DNA of 36,060 bases from Patescibacteria group bacterium (GTDB taxonomy: Bacteria; Patescibacteriota; Microgenomatia; UBA1406; GWC2-37-13): the NCBI GenBank assembly GCA_026416375.1, contig JAOAFI010000045.1, positions 1 through 36,060 on the forward strand, given 5' to 3'. The position numbers and the translations under genes were made by a program. Positions 29,936 through 36,060 of this stretch are shown one piece after another (position 1 is the first letter of the stretch; each line of letters begins with the position of its first letter). The notes beneath the pieces were generated by a model. The model ran no database searches. It saw nothing but the letters and a program-made list of their open reading frames with translations, and was not told the DNA's origin.

Positions 29936-32494
29936 TTAAGGAGTTGGAGAAGGAGTGTTTATTGGTTCTTTATAGTCCCAAGGTTTATTAACCCCAAATT
30001 TTATTGTTGATTCTGCGCTTTTATCTTTTTCATTGACAGCAATAACCTGAAGTTCATATACTCCATCAGCAAGATTGACTGATTCGCTTATTTCTTTTCT
30101 GTCGCCGTCAAGTGATTTTATTTCATTGCCATTAATTTTTATTTTTACATTTTTGATCTTAGCTATACTTATTATTTTTGCTTTTATATCAAAATTATTT
30201 GAAGAGACTGTTGTTTTACCCATAGGATTTTTGATTGAGACAACAATATCTTCAGAAGAAGCATCTGAAAGTTCTTTTGGCGGATTGTATTTTTCATCTT
30301 TTTGTTCTCTAGCCCAAGCATCAATTGCCTCCTGCCAGCGGTTTTTTCCATCAGAAGATACCGGGTCATTTTCAGTGATAACAATATATTCTTTTTCTTC
30401 AAAATTGCCGTTTTTTATCTCAACATCATTAGCTAATTTGCCGTTTGATTTTGAAATTTTTATTTTTTTATAAAATGGAGAGATGTCTTTTGGTTCAGTT
30501 CCTTCAATAAAATATTCGCTTCGAGTAGGATAGCCGTCTTTTGGTAGTCCGCCCAAAAAAGCATCAATTGTCACTGCCTTGACCTTATCAGGTTTTGGCA
30601 TAATTCCGTCTTCATATTTTTTTAAAAGTTCCCGCATTAGTTTATAAAAAATTGGTGAAGCGCCTGTTGCACCTGAGGCAATTCGTGGATCCATTTTAGA
30701 ATTATCATTATTTCCTACCCAAACACCGACAGTAATTGATTTAGTATATCCTACAGCCCAGTTATCTCGTTTATCATCAGTTGTTCCAGTTTTGACAGCA
30801 ACAGTTTTTCCTGGAATATTAAGATAAGAATTTGGACCAAAAACATCAATTCTGGCATTATTATCAGACAAAATATGAGAAATTAAAAAAGCTACTTCCG
30901 GTGATATTACTTGCTTTTTTTTAGTTTTTACTTGTTTAAAAATTTTTTTTCCTTTAAAATCAGTTATTTCTAAAATTGAAGAGACATCTTTTTTTTGTCC
31001 TTGATCAGCAAAAACAGTAAATGAAGAAGTTAGATCCAAAAGAGTTGTTTCGCCTCCGCCAAGAGTCAAAGAAAGACCAAAACGCTTGAGATTTTCTTCT
31101 GTTGGTGCAAAATGAGAAAGCCCCATATCATAAGCTTTTTGCATAAATTCTTTTAAACCGACAATTGCCAACATCTTAACAGCAGGAATATTAGCTGAAT
31201 TTCCCAGAGCAAAACGAATTTGCATTGGACCTCTAAATTTGCCATCATAATTGACTGGAATATATGGTTTTTCAGAATTTAAGCCGGTTGTAAATTCTGT
31301 TTTAACATCCATTAAAACACTTGCTGGCGTATAGCCTTTTTCAAAAGCTAAAGCATAAGTAATTGGCTTGACAGTTGAGCCTGGCTGACGAAGACCTAAA
31401 GAAGCATTAAATTTTCCGTATTTTTCATCATTAAAATCATAAGAACCCACCATTGCCAAAATCTCGCCGGTTTTTGAATCAAGGACAATAATTGATGCAT
31501 TAGTAACATTGTAGTTCTTTAAATTTTTTATTTCTTCTTTGACAATTTTTTCAGCGGTTTGTTGAATTGATAAATCCAAAGTGGTTTTTACTTTTATTCC
31601 TTGATCAACTAGTTTTTCGCCGTATTCTTTTTCAATAATTTCTTTAGCATAAAAAACAAAATGAGGAGCAGAAATAGTCAATTTTGGCGAAGAAAAACGA
31701 TATTTTTCAAGATCTTTTAAGGTTTTTGATTCTTGTTCTCTTGTAATATAGCCGTCTTCTCTCATTCTTCGCAAAACATCTTTTGTTCTTCCCCGCCAAG
31801 CGTCATTTTTGCCAATATACGGCGAATAAGCAGAGGGAGATTGAGGCAATCCAGCCAAAATTGCTGATTCAAGAAGATTTAAATCTTTTACATCTTTGCC
31901 AAAATATCCTTTTGAGGCTGAACCAACTCCCCAAAAAGTACCGCCATATGGAGCTTCATTTAAATACATAAGCAAGATTTCATCTTTGCTGTAGCGCCGT
32001 TCCACTTCATAAGCTAAGATAATTTCTTGGACTTTTCTTGAAATTGTCCGGCGCGAAGTCAAAAGAACATTTTTAATTAATTGCTGAGTGATAGTTGAGC
32101 CTCCTTGAAGACCTTTACCTAAAACAATATTGATAAAAGCACGCAAAATTCCAAATTGAGAAATACCTTTGTGTTTATAAAAATTTTTATCTTCAATAGC
32201 AATTGTTGCTTTTTTTAAATAATCAGGAAGATCAGAAAAAGAGACTGGTATTCTATTTTTGTCTTTATACATATCATATAAAACTTTTTCATTTCTGTCT
32301 AAAAAAACAGTTGAGTAGCCGGAAACTGAAGAAAGTTTTGAAGGAGAAGGAAGATCTTTAGCATACCAGGCAAAGATTAAAAAAGAAATGATAAAACCAA
32401 AAATAAAAACTACACTTAAACCAATAATTAAATAAAAAATAAATTTTTGTTTTAAATGCCTATGTCTAAAAATAAATCTTCGAATATAACGCAT
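29936..32494 (-). CDS. Class A penicillin-binding protein (transglycosylase/transpeptidase)
   Basis: 852 aa. Cytosolic basic tail, membrane anchor at about 18-42, then GT51 glycosyltransferase with the catalytic Glu101 (TIAIEDKNFYKHKG) and GGSTITQQLIKN. The transpeptidase domain has QPGSTVKPITYA with active Ser373, GNSANIPAV (SxN type) and KTGTTDDKRDNWAVGY. The C-terminal ~170 aa include a beta-sandwich-like region (VSIKNPMGKTTVSSNNFDIKAKII) and a Pro-rich end. It polymerises and crosslinks peptidoglycan. A -10 (TATACT, 32508-32503) lies eight bases before the ATG. Confidence 0.96.
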   Translation of the reverse strand: MRYIRRFIFRHRHLKQKFIFYLIIGLSVVFIFGFIISFLIFAWYAKDLPSPSKLSSVSGYSTVFLDRNEKVLYDMYKDKNRIPVSFSDLPDYLKKATIAIEDKNFYKHKGISQFGILRAFINIVLGKGLQGGSTITQQLIKNVLLTSRRTISRKVQEIILAYEVERRYSKDEILLMYLNEAPYGGTFWGVGSASKGYFGKDVKDLNLLESAILAGLPQSPSAYSPYIGKNDAWRGRTKDVLRRMREDGYITREQESKTLKDLEKYRFSSPKLTISAPHFVFYAKEIIEKEYGEKLVDQGIKVKTTLDLSIQQTAEKIVKEEIKNLKNYNVTNASIIVLDSKTGEILAMVGSYDFNDEKYGKFNASLGLRQPGSTVKPITYALAFEKGYTPASVLMDVKTEFTTGLNSEKPYIPVNYDGKFRGPMQIRFALGNSANIPAVKMLAIVGLKEFMQKAYDMGLSHFAPTEENLKRFGLSLTLGGGETTLLDLTSSFTVFADQGQKKDVSSILEITDFKGKKIFKQVKTKKKQVISPEVAFLISHILSDNNARIDVFGPNSYLNIPGKTVAVKTGTTDDKRDNWAVGYTKSITVGVWVGNNDNSKMDPRIASGATGASPIFYKLMRELLKKYEDGIMPKPDKVKAVTIDAFLGGLPKDGYPTRSEYFIEGTEPKDISPFYKKIKISKSNGKLANDVEIKNGNFEEKEYIVITENDPVSSDGKNRWQEAIDAWAREQKDEKYNPPKELSDASSEDIVVSIKNPMGKTTVSSNNFDIKAKIISIAKIKNVKIKINGNEIKSLDGDRKEISESVNLADGVYELQVIAVNEKDKSAESTIKFGVNKPWDYKEPINTPSPTP

Positions 32495-32499
32495 ATACT

Positions 32500-32690
32500 A
32501 ATAGTATAACATCTAATAGTTTTTAAAATAAGGACAGTCTTCAGGAGGACAGTTCTCAGTAAAACCCTCTAAACTCTCTAAACCCGCTAAACTAATTTAA
32601 TAAAATAATAAGTAGTTATATGTTATACATTAGAAGGTGGAAGATAGAAGGTAGAAGGTGGAGGTTAGAAGTTAAATGTTAGTTGTTAGT
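32500..32690 (-). repeat. Modular intergenic repeat, copy C (7-bp units)
   Basis: On the minus strand it starts within the last rplT codons and runs away from the gene. Units read TAACAAC, TAACAAC, TAACATT, TAACTTC, TAACCTC, CACCTTC, TACCTTC, TATCTTC, CACCTTC, TAATGTA, TAACATA, then GTTTAGCGGGTTTAGAGAG and GGACTGTCC-type palindromes. No gene is seen. The PBP promoter occupies its far end. Confidence 0.82.
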
Positions 32691-33029
32691 TGTTTTCTCA
32701 ACAATTTTTTTAAAGATATTTGGATGTTCAACAGCTATTTTTGAAAGAATTTTTCTGTCAACCTCAATTTTTTTATCTTTAAGAGATTTGATAAATGAAG
32801 AATATTTTAATCCCAATTCTCTTAAAGCTGCATTAAGCCTGATTATCCAAAGTCTTCTAAAATCTCTTTTTTTTCTTTTTCTTCCGGCAAAAGCATATTC
32901 TCCTGCATGAAGAACCGCCTCCATTGCTTTTTTAAATTGTTTATGGCGGGTCATCCAATAACCTTTAGCCATTTTTAAGATTTTTTTATGTCTTTTTCTT
33001 GTTTGAACTCCTGGTTTTATCCTTGTCAT
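32679..33029 (-). CDS. rplT: 50S ribosomal protein L20
   Basis: 116 aa. Typical L20: RIKPGVQTRKRHKKILKMAKGYWMTRHKQF and AFAGRKRKKRDFRRLWIIRLNAA. It is essential for early 50S assembly and in many bacteria represses its own operon. It lies six bases after rpmI in the thrS-infC-rpmI-rplT order. The last residues (TTNN) come from the invading repeat. Confidence 0.97.
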   Translation of the reverse strand: MTRIKPGVQTRKRHKKILKMAKGYWMTRHKQFKKAMEAVLHAGEYAFAGRKRKKRDFRRLWIIRLNAALRELGLKYSSFIKSLKDKKIEVDRKILSKIAVEHPNIFKKIVEKTTNN

Positions 33030-33035
33030 ATTTTT

Positions 33036-33242
33036 TTATTTTTTTCCAAGCATTTTTAATAATTTTTGTTTTAAAGTTCCAAAAACAGGTTTTAATTGTT
33101 TTGCTCTTCTTAGCCATCTTTTGTTTTTTTTGCTTCGAAGATGCCTAAAACCTTGTGAACGATGAAGCACCTTGCCTTTTTTTGTTATCTTAAATCTTTT
33201 AACAGCTGATTTTTTGGTTTTCTGTTTTTGTTTTTTTGCCAT
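33036..33242 (-). CDS. rpmI: 50S ribosomal protein L35
   Basis: 68 aa. KKQKQKTKKSAVKRFKITKKGK and HRSQGFRHLRSKKNKRWLRRAKQL are the L35 signatures. A -10 (TATACT, 33255-33250) ends seven bases before ATG, so besides read-through from infC it may have a leaderless transcript of its own. Confidence 0.97.
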   Translation of the reverse strand: MAKKQKQKTKKSAVKRFKITKKGKVLHRSQGFRHLRSKKNKRWLRRAKQLKPVFGTLKQKLLKMLGKK

Positions 33243-33285
33243 AAAAAATAGTATAACACAAAAATATAAAAATTCAAAATATTTT

Positions 33286-33822
33286 TTACTTTTTTTTAGT
33301 AATTACTGTTCTTATTACTCTTCCTTCAAGCCGGGGAGGCTTAGACAGATTAATTTCGCCTAAAGAGGCTATAAATTTATTGACAAGTTCAAAAGCCATA
33401 TTTTTTTTTGCAATTTCTCTTCCTCTTAAAGTTAGGTTTAGCCTTAATTGATAGCCTTCGTTTAAAAATTCTTTTCCCTTGTTTATTAGTCTCTCCAGAT
33501 CAGCCGAAGCAATAAAAAGATTAAAATTAATATCTTTTGTTGTCCCTTTTTTTATGCCTTTTTTTGCTTCTTTGGCTTTTTTTTCTTCCTGATACAAAAA
33601 TTTTTTGAAATCAATGATTTTGGCAACAGGTGGATTAGCAGATGGAGCAATCAGCACCAAATCAAGACCTTCGTCTTGAGCTTTTTTTAAAGCATCGTTT
33701 TTTGAAAGAATTCCTAATTGTTCGCCTTTTTCATTTATTACCCGCAAAGTTGGCGCGTTTATCCGCCAATTTGTTTCGTAGAATTTTTTTTGCTGATTTT
33801 TTGGTTTATGAAAAATTCTCAA
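33286..33822 (-). CDS. infC: Translation initiation factor IF-3, non-ATG start
   Basis: 178 aa. The N-domain has WRINAPTLRVINEKGEQLGIL and LDLVLIAPSANPPVAKIIDFKKFLYQ; the C-domain has YQLRLNLTLRGREIAKK. IF-3 checks start-codon pairing and keeps subunits apart. The frame has no ATG before the conserved N-domain; the start is TTG at 33822 (overlapping thrS by 17 nt) or another non-AUG codon just after. E. coli infC also uses a rare start (AUU) for self-control by IF-3. Confidence 0.95.
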   Translation of the reverse strand: MRIFHKPKNQQKKFYETNWRINAPTLRVINEKGEQLGILSKNDALKKAQDEGLDLVLIAPSANPPVAKIIDFKKFLYQEEKKAKEAKKGIKKGTTKDINFNLFIASADLERLINKGKEFLNEGYQLRLNLTLRGREIAKKNMAFELVNKFIASLGEINLSKPPRLEGRVIRTVITKKK

Positions 33823-35554
33823 TTTGAGATTTTAAACTATCAATAAATTCATAAAAATTAATCTCTCTTAAATCTTTCCCTTCTCTTGTTCTAACAGATA
33901 TTTTTTCCGGCAATTCTCTTTTTAATTCTTTTACCTCTTTATCTCCTATTATAATCATATAGGGAATTTTTTGCAAGGTTGCCCATCTGATTTTTTTGCT
34001 TAAAGTTTCATTATTATCAAGATGAACAGTTCTAAAATTTTTTTCTTTTAAATATTGATAAATTTTTCTAGTTATTAAATTAAATTTATCTGATACAGGA
34101 AGAACTGCTATTTGTATTGGCGAAAGCCACAAAGGAAAAGCGCCAGCATAATGTTCAATCAAAAGCCCGATAAAACGCTCAAGAGATCCAAGAGGCGCAC
34201 GATGGATAACAACAGGTCTTTTAATTTGATTATTTTCATCTATATATTCCAAATTAAAACGTTCAGGAAGCATAAAATCAACTTGAATTGTTCCAGCCTG
34301 CCAATTTCTACCCAAAGAATCTTTAATAACTACATCAAGTTTTGGTCCGTAAAAAGCAGCATCTCCTTCGCTTTTTAGATAATTTATTCCTTCTTTTTCA
34401 ACAGCCTGAACAATTTTTTCTTCAGCTTTATTCCAGATTTCATCGCTTCCTAAATATTTTTCTTTTTTGCTTCTAAGGCCAAGCCTTAAATAATAGTCAT
34501 TGATTTTAAAGATTTTTAGCAAAAATTTTATATAATCAAAAACTGCCAAAAATTCATCAACCACTTGATCTTCCCGGCAAAAAATATGAGAGTCATCTTG
34601 AGTAATATGTCTGACTCTAAGCATTCCAGAAAGTTCGCCTGTCTGTTCGTATCGGTAAACTGTGGCATTTTCAGCAATTCTTATTGGCAGATCGCGATAG
34701 CTTCGAGGTTTTGATTTATAAACCATCATATGCATTGGGCAGTTCATAGGTTTGATTAGATATTCTTCGTTATCAATTATCATTGGCGAGTACATTTTTT
34801 CCCGGTATAAGTCCCAATGCCCTGATGTCTGCCAAAGAGATTTTTTACCGATATGAGGCGAATATACATGCAAGTATCCTCTTTTTGTTTGTTCTTTAAT
34901 AATAAGATTTTCAATCTCTCTTCTTATTGTGGCTCCTTTTGGCATCCAGATAAGTAGTCCTTGGCCAATCTCTTCAGGTATTAGAAAAAGTTGCAATTCT
35001 TTGCCGATTTTTTTGTGATCTCGCTTTTTTGCTTCCTCTAGTTGCCATAAATATTTATCAAGCTCTTCTTTGGTTGGAAAAATCGTTCCGTAAATTCGGG
35101 TTAACATTTTGTTTTTTTCATCTCCTCGCCAATAAGCTCCAGCAATTTTTAAAAGTTTGAAATATTTTATTTCTTTCTTTGGATTTTCTATGTGTCCGCC
35201 CCGACAAAGATCAATAAAATCTCCTGATTGATAAATAGTTATTTTTTCGCCTCTTTTGACGATTTCATCAATAAGTTCAAGTTTATAAGGATTATCAGCA
35301 AAAAGTTTTTTTGCTTCATTTTCTTTTAGTTCTTTTCCTTCAATTTTTTCCCAAGATTTGATTATTTTTTTCATCTCTTCTTCTATTTTTGGCAAATCAG
35401 AATCAGATATTTTAACATCTTCAAAATCAATATCATAATAAAATCCGTTTTCAATCGGCGGTCCAAGAGTGATTTTAGCTTTTGGATAAAGCTTTAATAC
35501 TGCAGCAGCCAAAAGATGAGAAGTAGTATGGCGCAAATTATCTAAATTATTCAT
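33806..35554 (-). CDS. thrS: Threonyl-tRNA synthetase without the TGS domain
   Basis: 582 aa, about 60 shorter than the E. coli enzyme because the N-terminal TGS domain is missing. The protein opens directly with the editing-domain motif LRHTTSHLLAAAV (HxxxH). Class II motifs follow: motif 2 around MRVRHITQDDSHIFC, zinc ligands in KPMNCPMHMM and nearby His, and motif 3 with IHRAPLGSLERFIG. The C-terminal anticodon domain (IAVLPVSDKFN to VRTREGKDLREI) is complete. It charges tRNA-Thr. First gene of the translation operon. Confidence 0.96.
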   Translation of the reverse strand: MNNLDNLRHTTSHLLAAAVLKLYPKAKITLGPPIENGFYYDIDFEDVKISDSDLPKIEEEMKKIIKSWEKIEGKELKENEAKKLFADNPYKLELIDEIVKRGEKITIYQSGDFIDLCRGGHIENPKKEIKYFKLLKIAGAYWRGDEKNKMLTRIYGTIFPTKEELDKYLWQLEEAKKRDHKKIGKELQLFLIPEEIGQGLLIWMPKGATIRREIENLIIKEQTKRGYLHVYSPHIGKKSLWQTSGHWDLYREKMYSPMIIDNEEYLIKPMNCPMHMMVYKSKPRSYRDLPIRIAENATVYRYEQTGELSGMLRVRHITQDDSHIFCREDQVVDEFLAVFDYIKFLLKIFKINDYYLRLGLRSKKEKYLGSDEIWNKAEEKIVQAVEKEGINYLKSEGDAAFYGPKLDVVIKDSLGRNWQAGTIQVDFMLPERFNLEYIDENNQIKRPVVIHRAPLGSLERFIGLLIEHYAGAFPLWLSPIQIAVLPVSDKFNLITRKIYQYLKEKNFRTVHLDNNETLSKKIRWATLQKIPYMIIIGDKEVKELKRELPEKISVRTREGKDLREINFYEFIDSLKSQIENFS

Positions 35555-35569
35555 AGTTATATATTTTAA

Positions 35570-35770
35570 TATAAAACATCAAATATTAAATATCAAATTT
35601 TAAAACACATTTTTTTCTAAGGACTGTCCTTGGAAGGACTGTCCTCCTGAGGACTGTCCTTAGTTTGTTTAGCGGGTTTAGCGAGTTTTATTGTTTTTTT
35701 AGTTTTAAGTTTTAAGTTATTTTTAGTTTTTTTGAGATTTTGAGATTTATGATTTTTTAATTTTAATTTT
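35570..35770 (+). repeat. Modular intergenic repeat, copy D (partial)
   Basis: Between divergent thrS and the last gene. It holds three tandem AGGACTGTCCT palindromes (35619-35658, ~15-bp steps), GTTTAGCGGGTTTAGCGAG, AGTTTTA units, and the GAGATTTATGATTTT end also found in copy B. The pyrimidine-rich CTTCTAT section of copies A-C is missing. No gene is seen. Confidence 0.72.
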
Positions 35771-35785
35771 GCTTATAATATCAAT

Positions 35786-35846
35786 CTAAAAGACAAACAG
35801 TGTCTTAATTATTGTTTCGATCGGAACAAGAATTAAGCGGTTTTTG
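35786..35846 (+). ncRNA. Possible short RNA ending in a terminator hairpin
   Basis: A TATAAT at 35774-35779 precedes ~60 nt containing an AAGACA/TGTCTT hairpin partly overlapping a 15-step stem (35804-35818 with 35823-35837, one mismatch, loop GATC). CGG and five T residues follow. There is no open frame. It could be a small RNA, or only a terminator remnant; a -35 is not evident. Confidence 0.3.
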
Positions 35847-35890
35847 ATTATTATTGATTTATTAATTTATTGAATATTGACTTAATTTAT

Positions 35891-35919
35891 TTGATTTCCC
35901 TATAGTTTTATGCTATAAT
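35891..35919 (+). promoter_or_regulatory. Strong promoter for the right-edge gene
   Basis: TTGATT (35891-35896), 17-nt spacer, TATAAT (35914-35919) with the extended -10 TGC just before it. Predicted transcript start near 35926. Confidence 0.75.
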
Positions 35920-35928
35920 ACTTGCTAG

Positions 35929-35974
35929 ATCCTAAGGTTTTTCTAATTTTTAGAAAAGCTTTAGGATTTTTTTT
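35929..35974 (+). terminator. Intrinsic terminator/attenuator directly before a start codon
   Basis: A continuous stem of 17 pairs (35929-35945 with 35951-35967, two G-U pairs, five-base loop) is followed by eight T residues (35967-35974). The next base is the A of the ATG at 35975. It stands between the promoter and the gene it serves, so it looks like an attenuator rather than the end of an operon. Confidence 0.75.
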
Positions 35975-36060
35975 ATGAGAAAAATAATCTTTTTAATTTT
36001 TATTACAGGATTTATATTTTTTATTTTTGTAAAAAAAGTTCATGCTCAAAATATTGCCAG
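35975..36060 (+). CDS. Secreted protein, N-terminal fragment (cut by window edge)
   Basis: Only about 28 codons are visible: MRKIIFLIFITGFIFFIFVK followed by KVHAQNIA. This is a standard Sec signal peptide with a likely cut after VHA. The mature protein is outside the window, so its function is unknown. Its regulation looks special, with a strong promoter and a terminator hairpin abutting the ATG. Confidence 0.7.
   Translation, partial: MRKIIFLIFITGFIFFIFVKKVHAQNIA

Overview
The window is a very AT-rich chromosomal segment that looks like a Candidate Phyla Radiation (Patescibacteria) genome. The support is a type V-D (Cas12d/CasY) CRISPR effector, a family first described from CPR genomes, together with a compact gene layout, a large type IV pilus locus and an unlinked 16S rRNA gene. 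TGA is used as a stop codon (for example rnc and pilM), so the UGA-glycine code of Gracilibacteria/Absconditabacteria does not apply. The lineage within CPR cannot be fixed without placing the 16S sequence.

Layout. (1) 1-4410: the edge of a V-D CRISPR locus. It holds the 3' part of cas1, a convergent cas12d of 1211 codons whose 3' end overlaps cas1 by 62 nt, and, just upstream of cas12d, a strongly folded RNA with its own promoter that I interpret as the scoutRNA. No CRISPR array is in the window; it probably lies left of position 1. (2) 4409-9039: two tandem ATP-grasp ligases, tRNA-Ile(GAU) on the minus strand, a soluble MgtE-N/CBS protein and a SAM hydroxide adenosyltransferase. (3) 9153-10886: a solitary 16S rRNA gene (minus) with its own promoter and processing stem. 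It carries five copies of one 15-nt palindrome at helix tips. (4) 10890-14018: divergent mreB and an O-antigen-ligase-like membrane protein with start codons back to back. (5) 14280-25162: a type IV pilus locus. Minus strand: pilB, pilT, pilC and two prepilins. Plus strand: a clamp-loader delta-prime-like gene, six prepilin-like genes, then pilM, pilN and pilO. (6) 25185-26651: rpmF, nusB, rnc, rpsP. (7) 27003-35554 (minus): recG, a 36-aa membrane peptide, a membrane-anchored thermonuclease, a class A PBP, and thrS-infC-rpmI-rplT. (8) 35555-36060: a repeat-rich spacer, a possible small RNA, and a promoter plus intrinsic-terminator hairpin directly before the start of a secreted protein cut by the window edge.

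Two window-wide themes stand out. First, at least ten genes have a -10-like hexamer ending 6-8 nt before the start codon, and no strong Shine-Dalgarno sequence was seen, although the 16S keeps its anti-SD. This points to widespread leaderless translation. Second, a modular intergenic repeat built of degenerate 7-bp units begins at the stop codons of three unrelated genes (wzy-like, rpsP, rplT) in the same orientation, and part of it recurs upstream of thrS.

Functionally, the window combines adaptive immunity, surface and pilus machinery (possibly DNA uptake together with the anchored nuclease), envelope synthesis and core translation genes.
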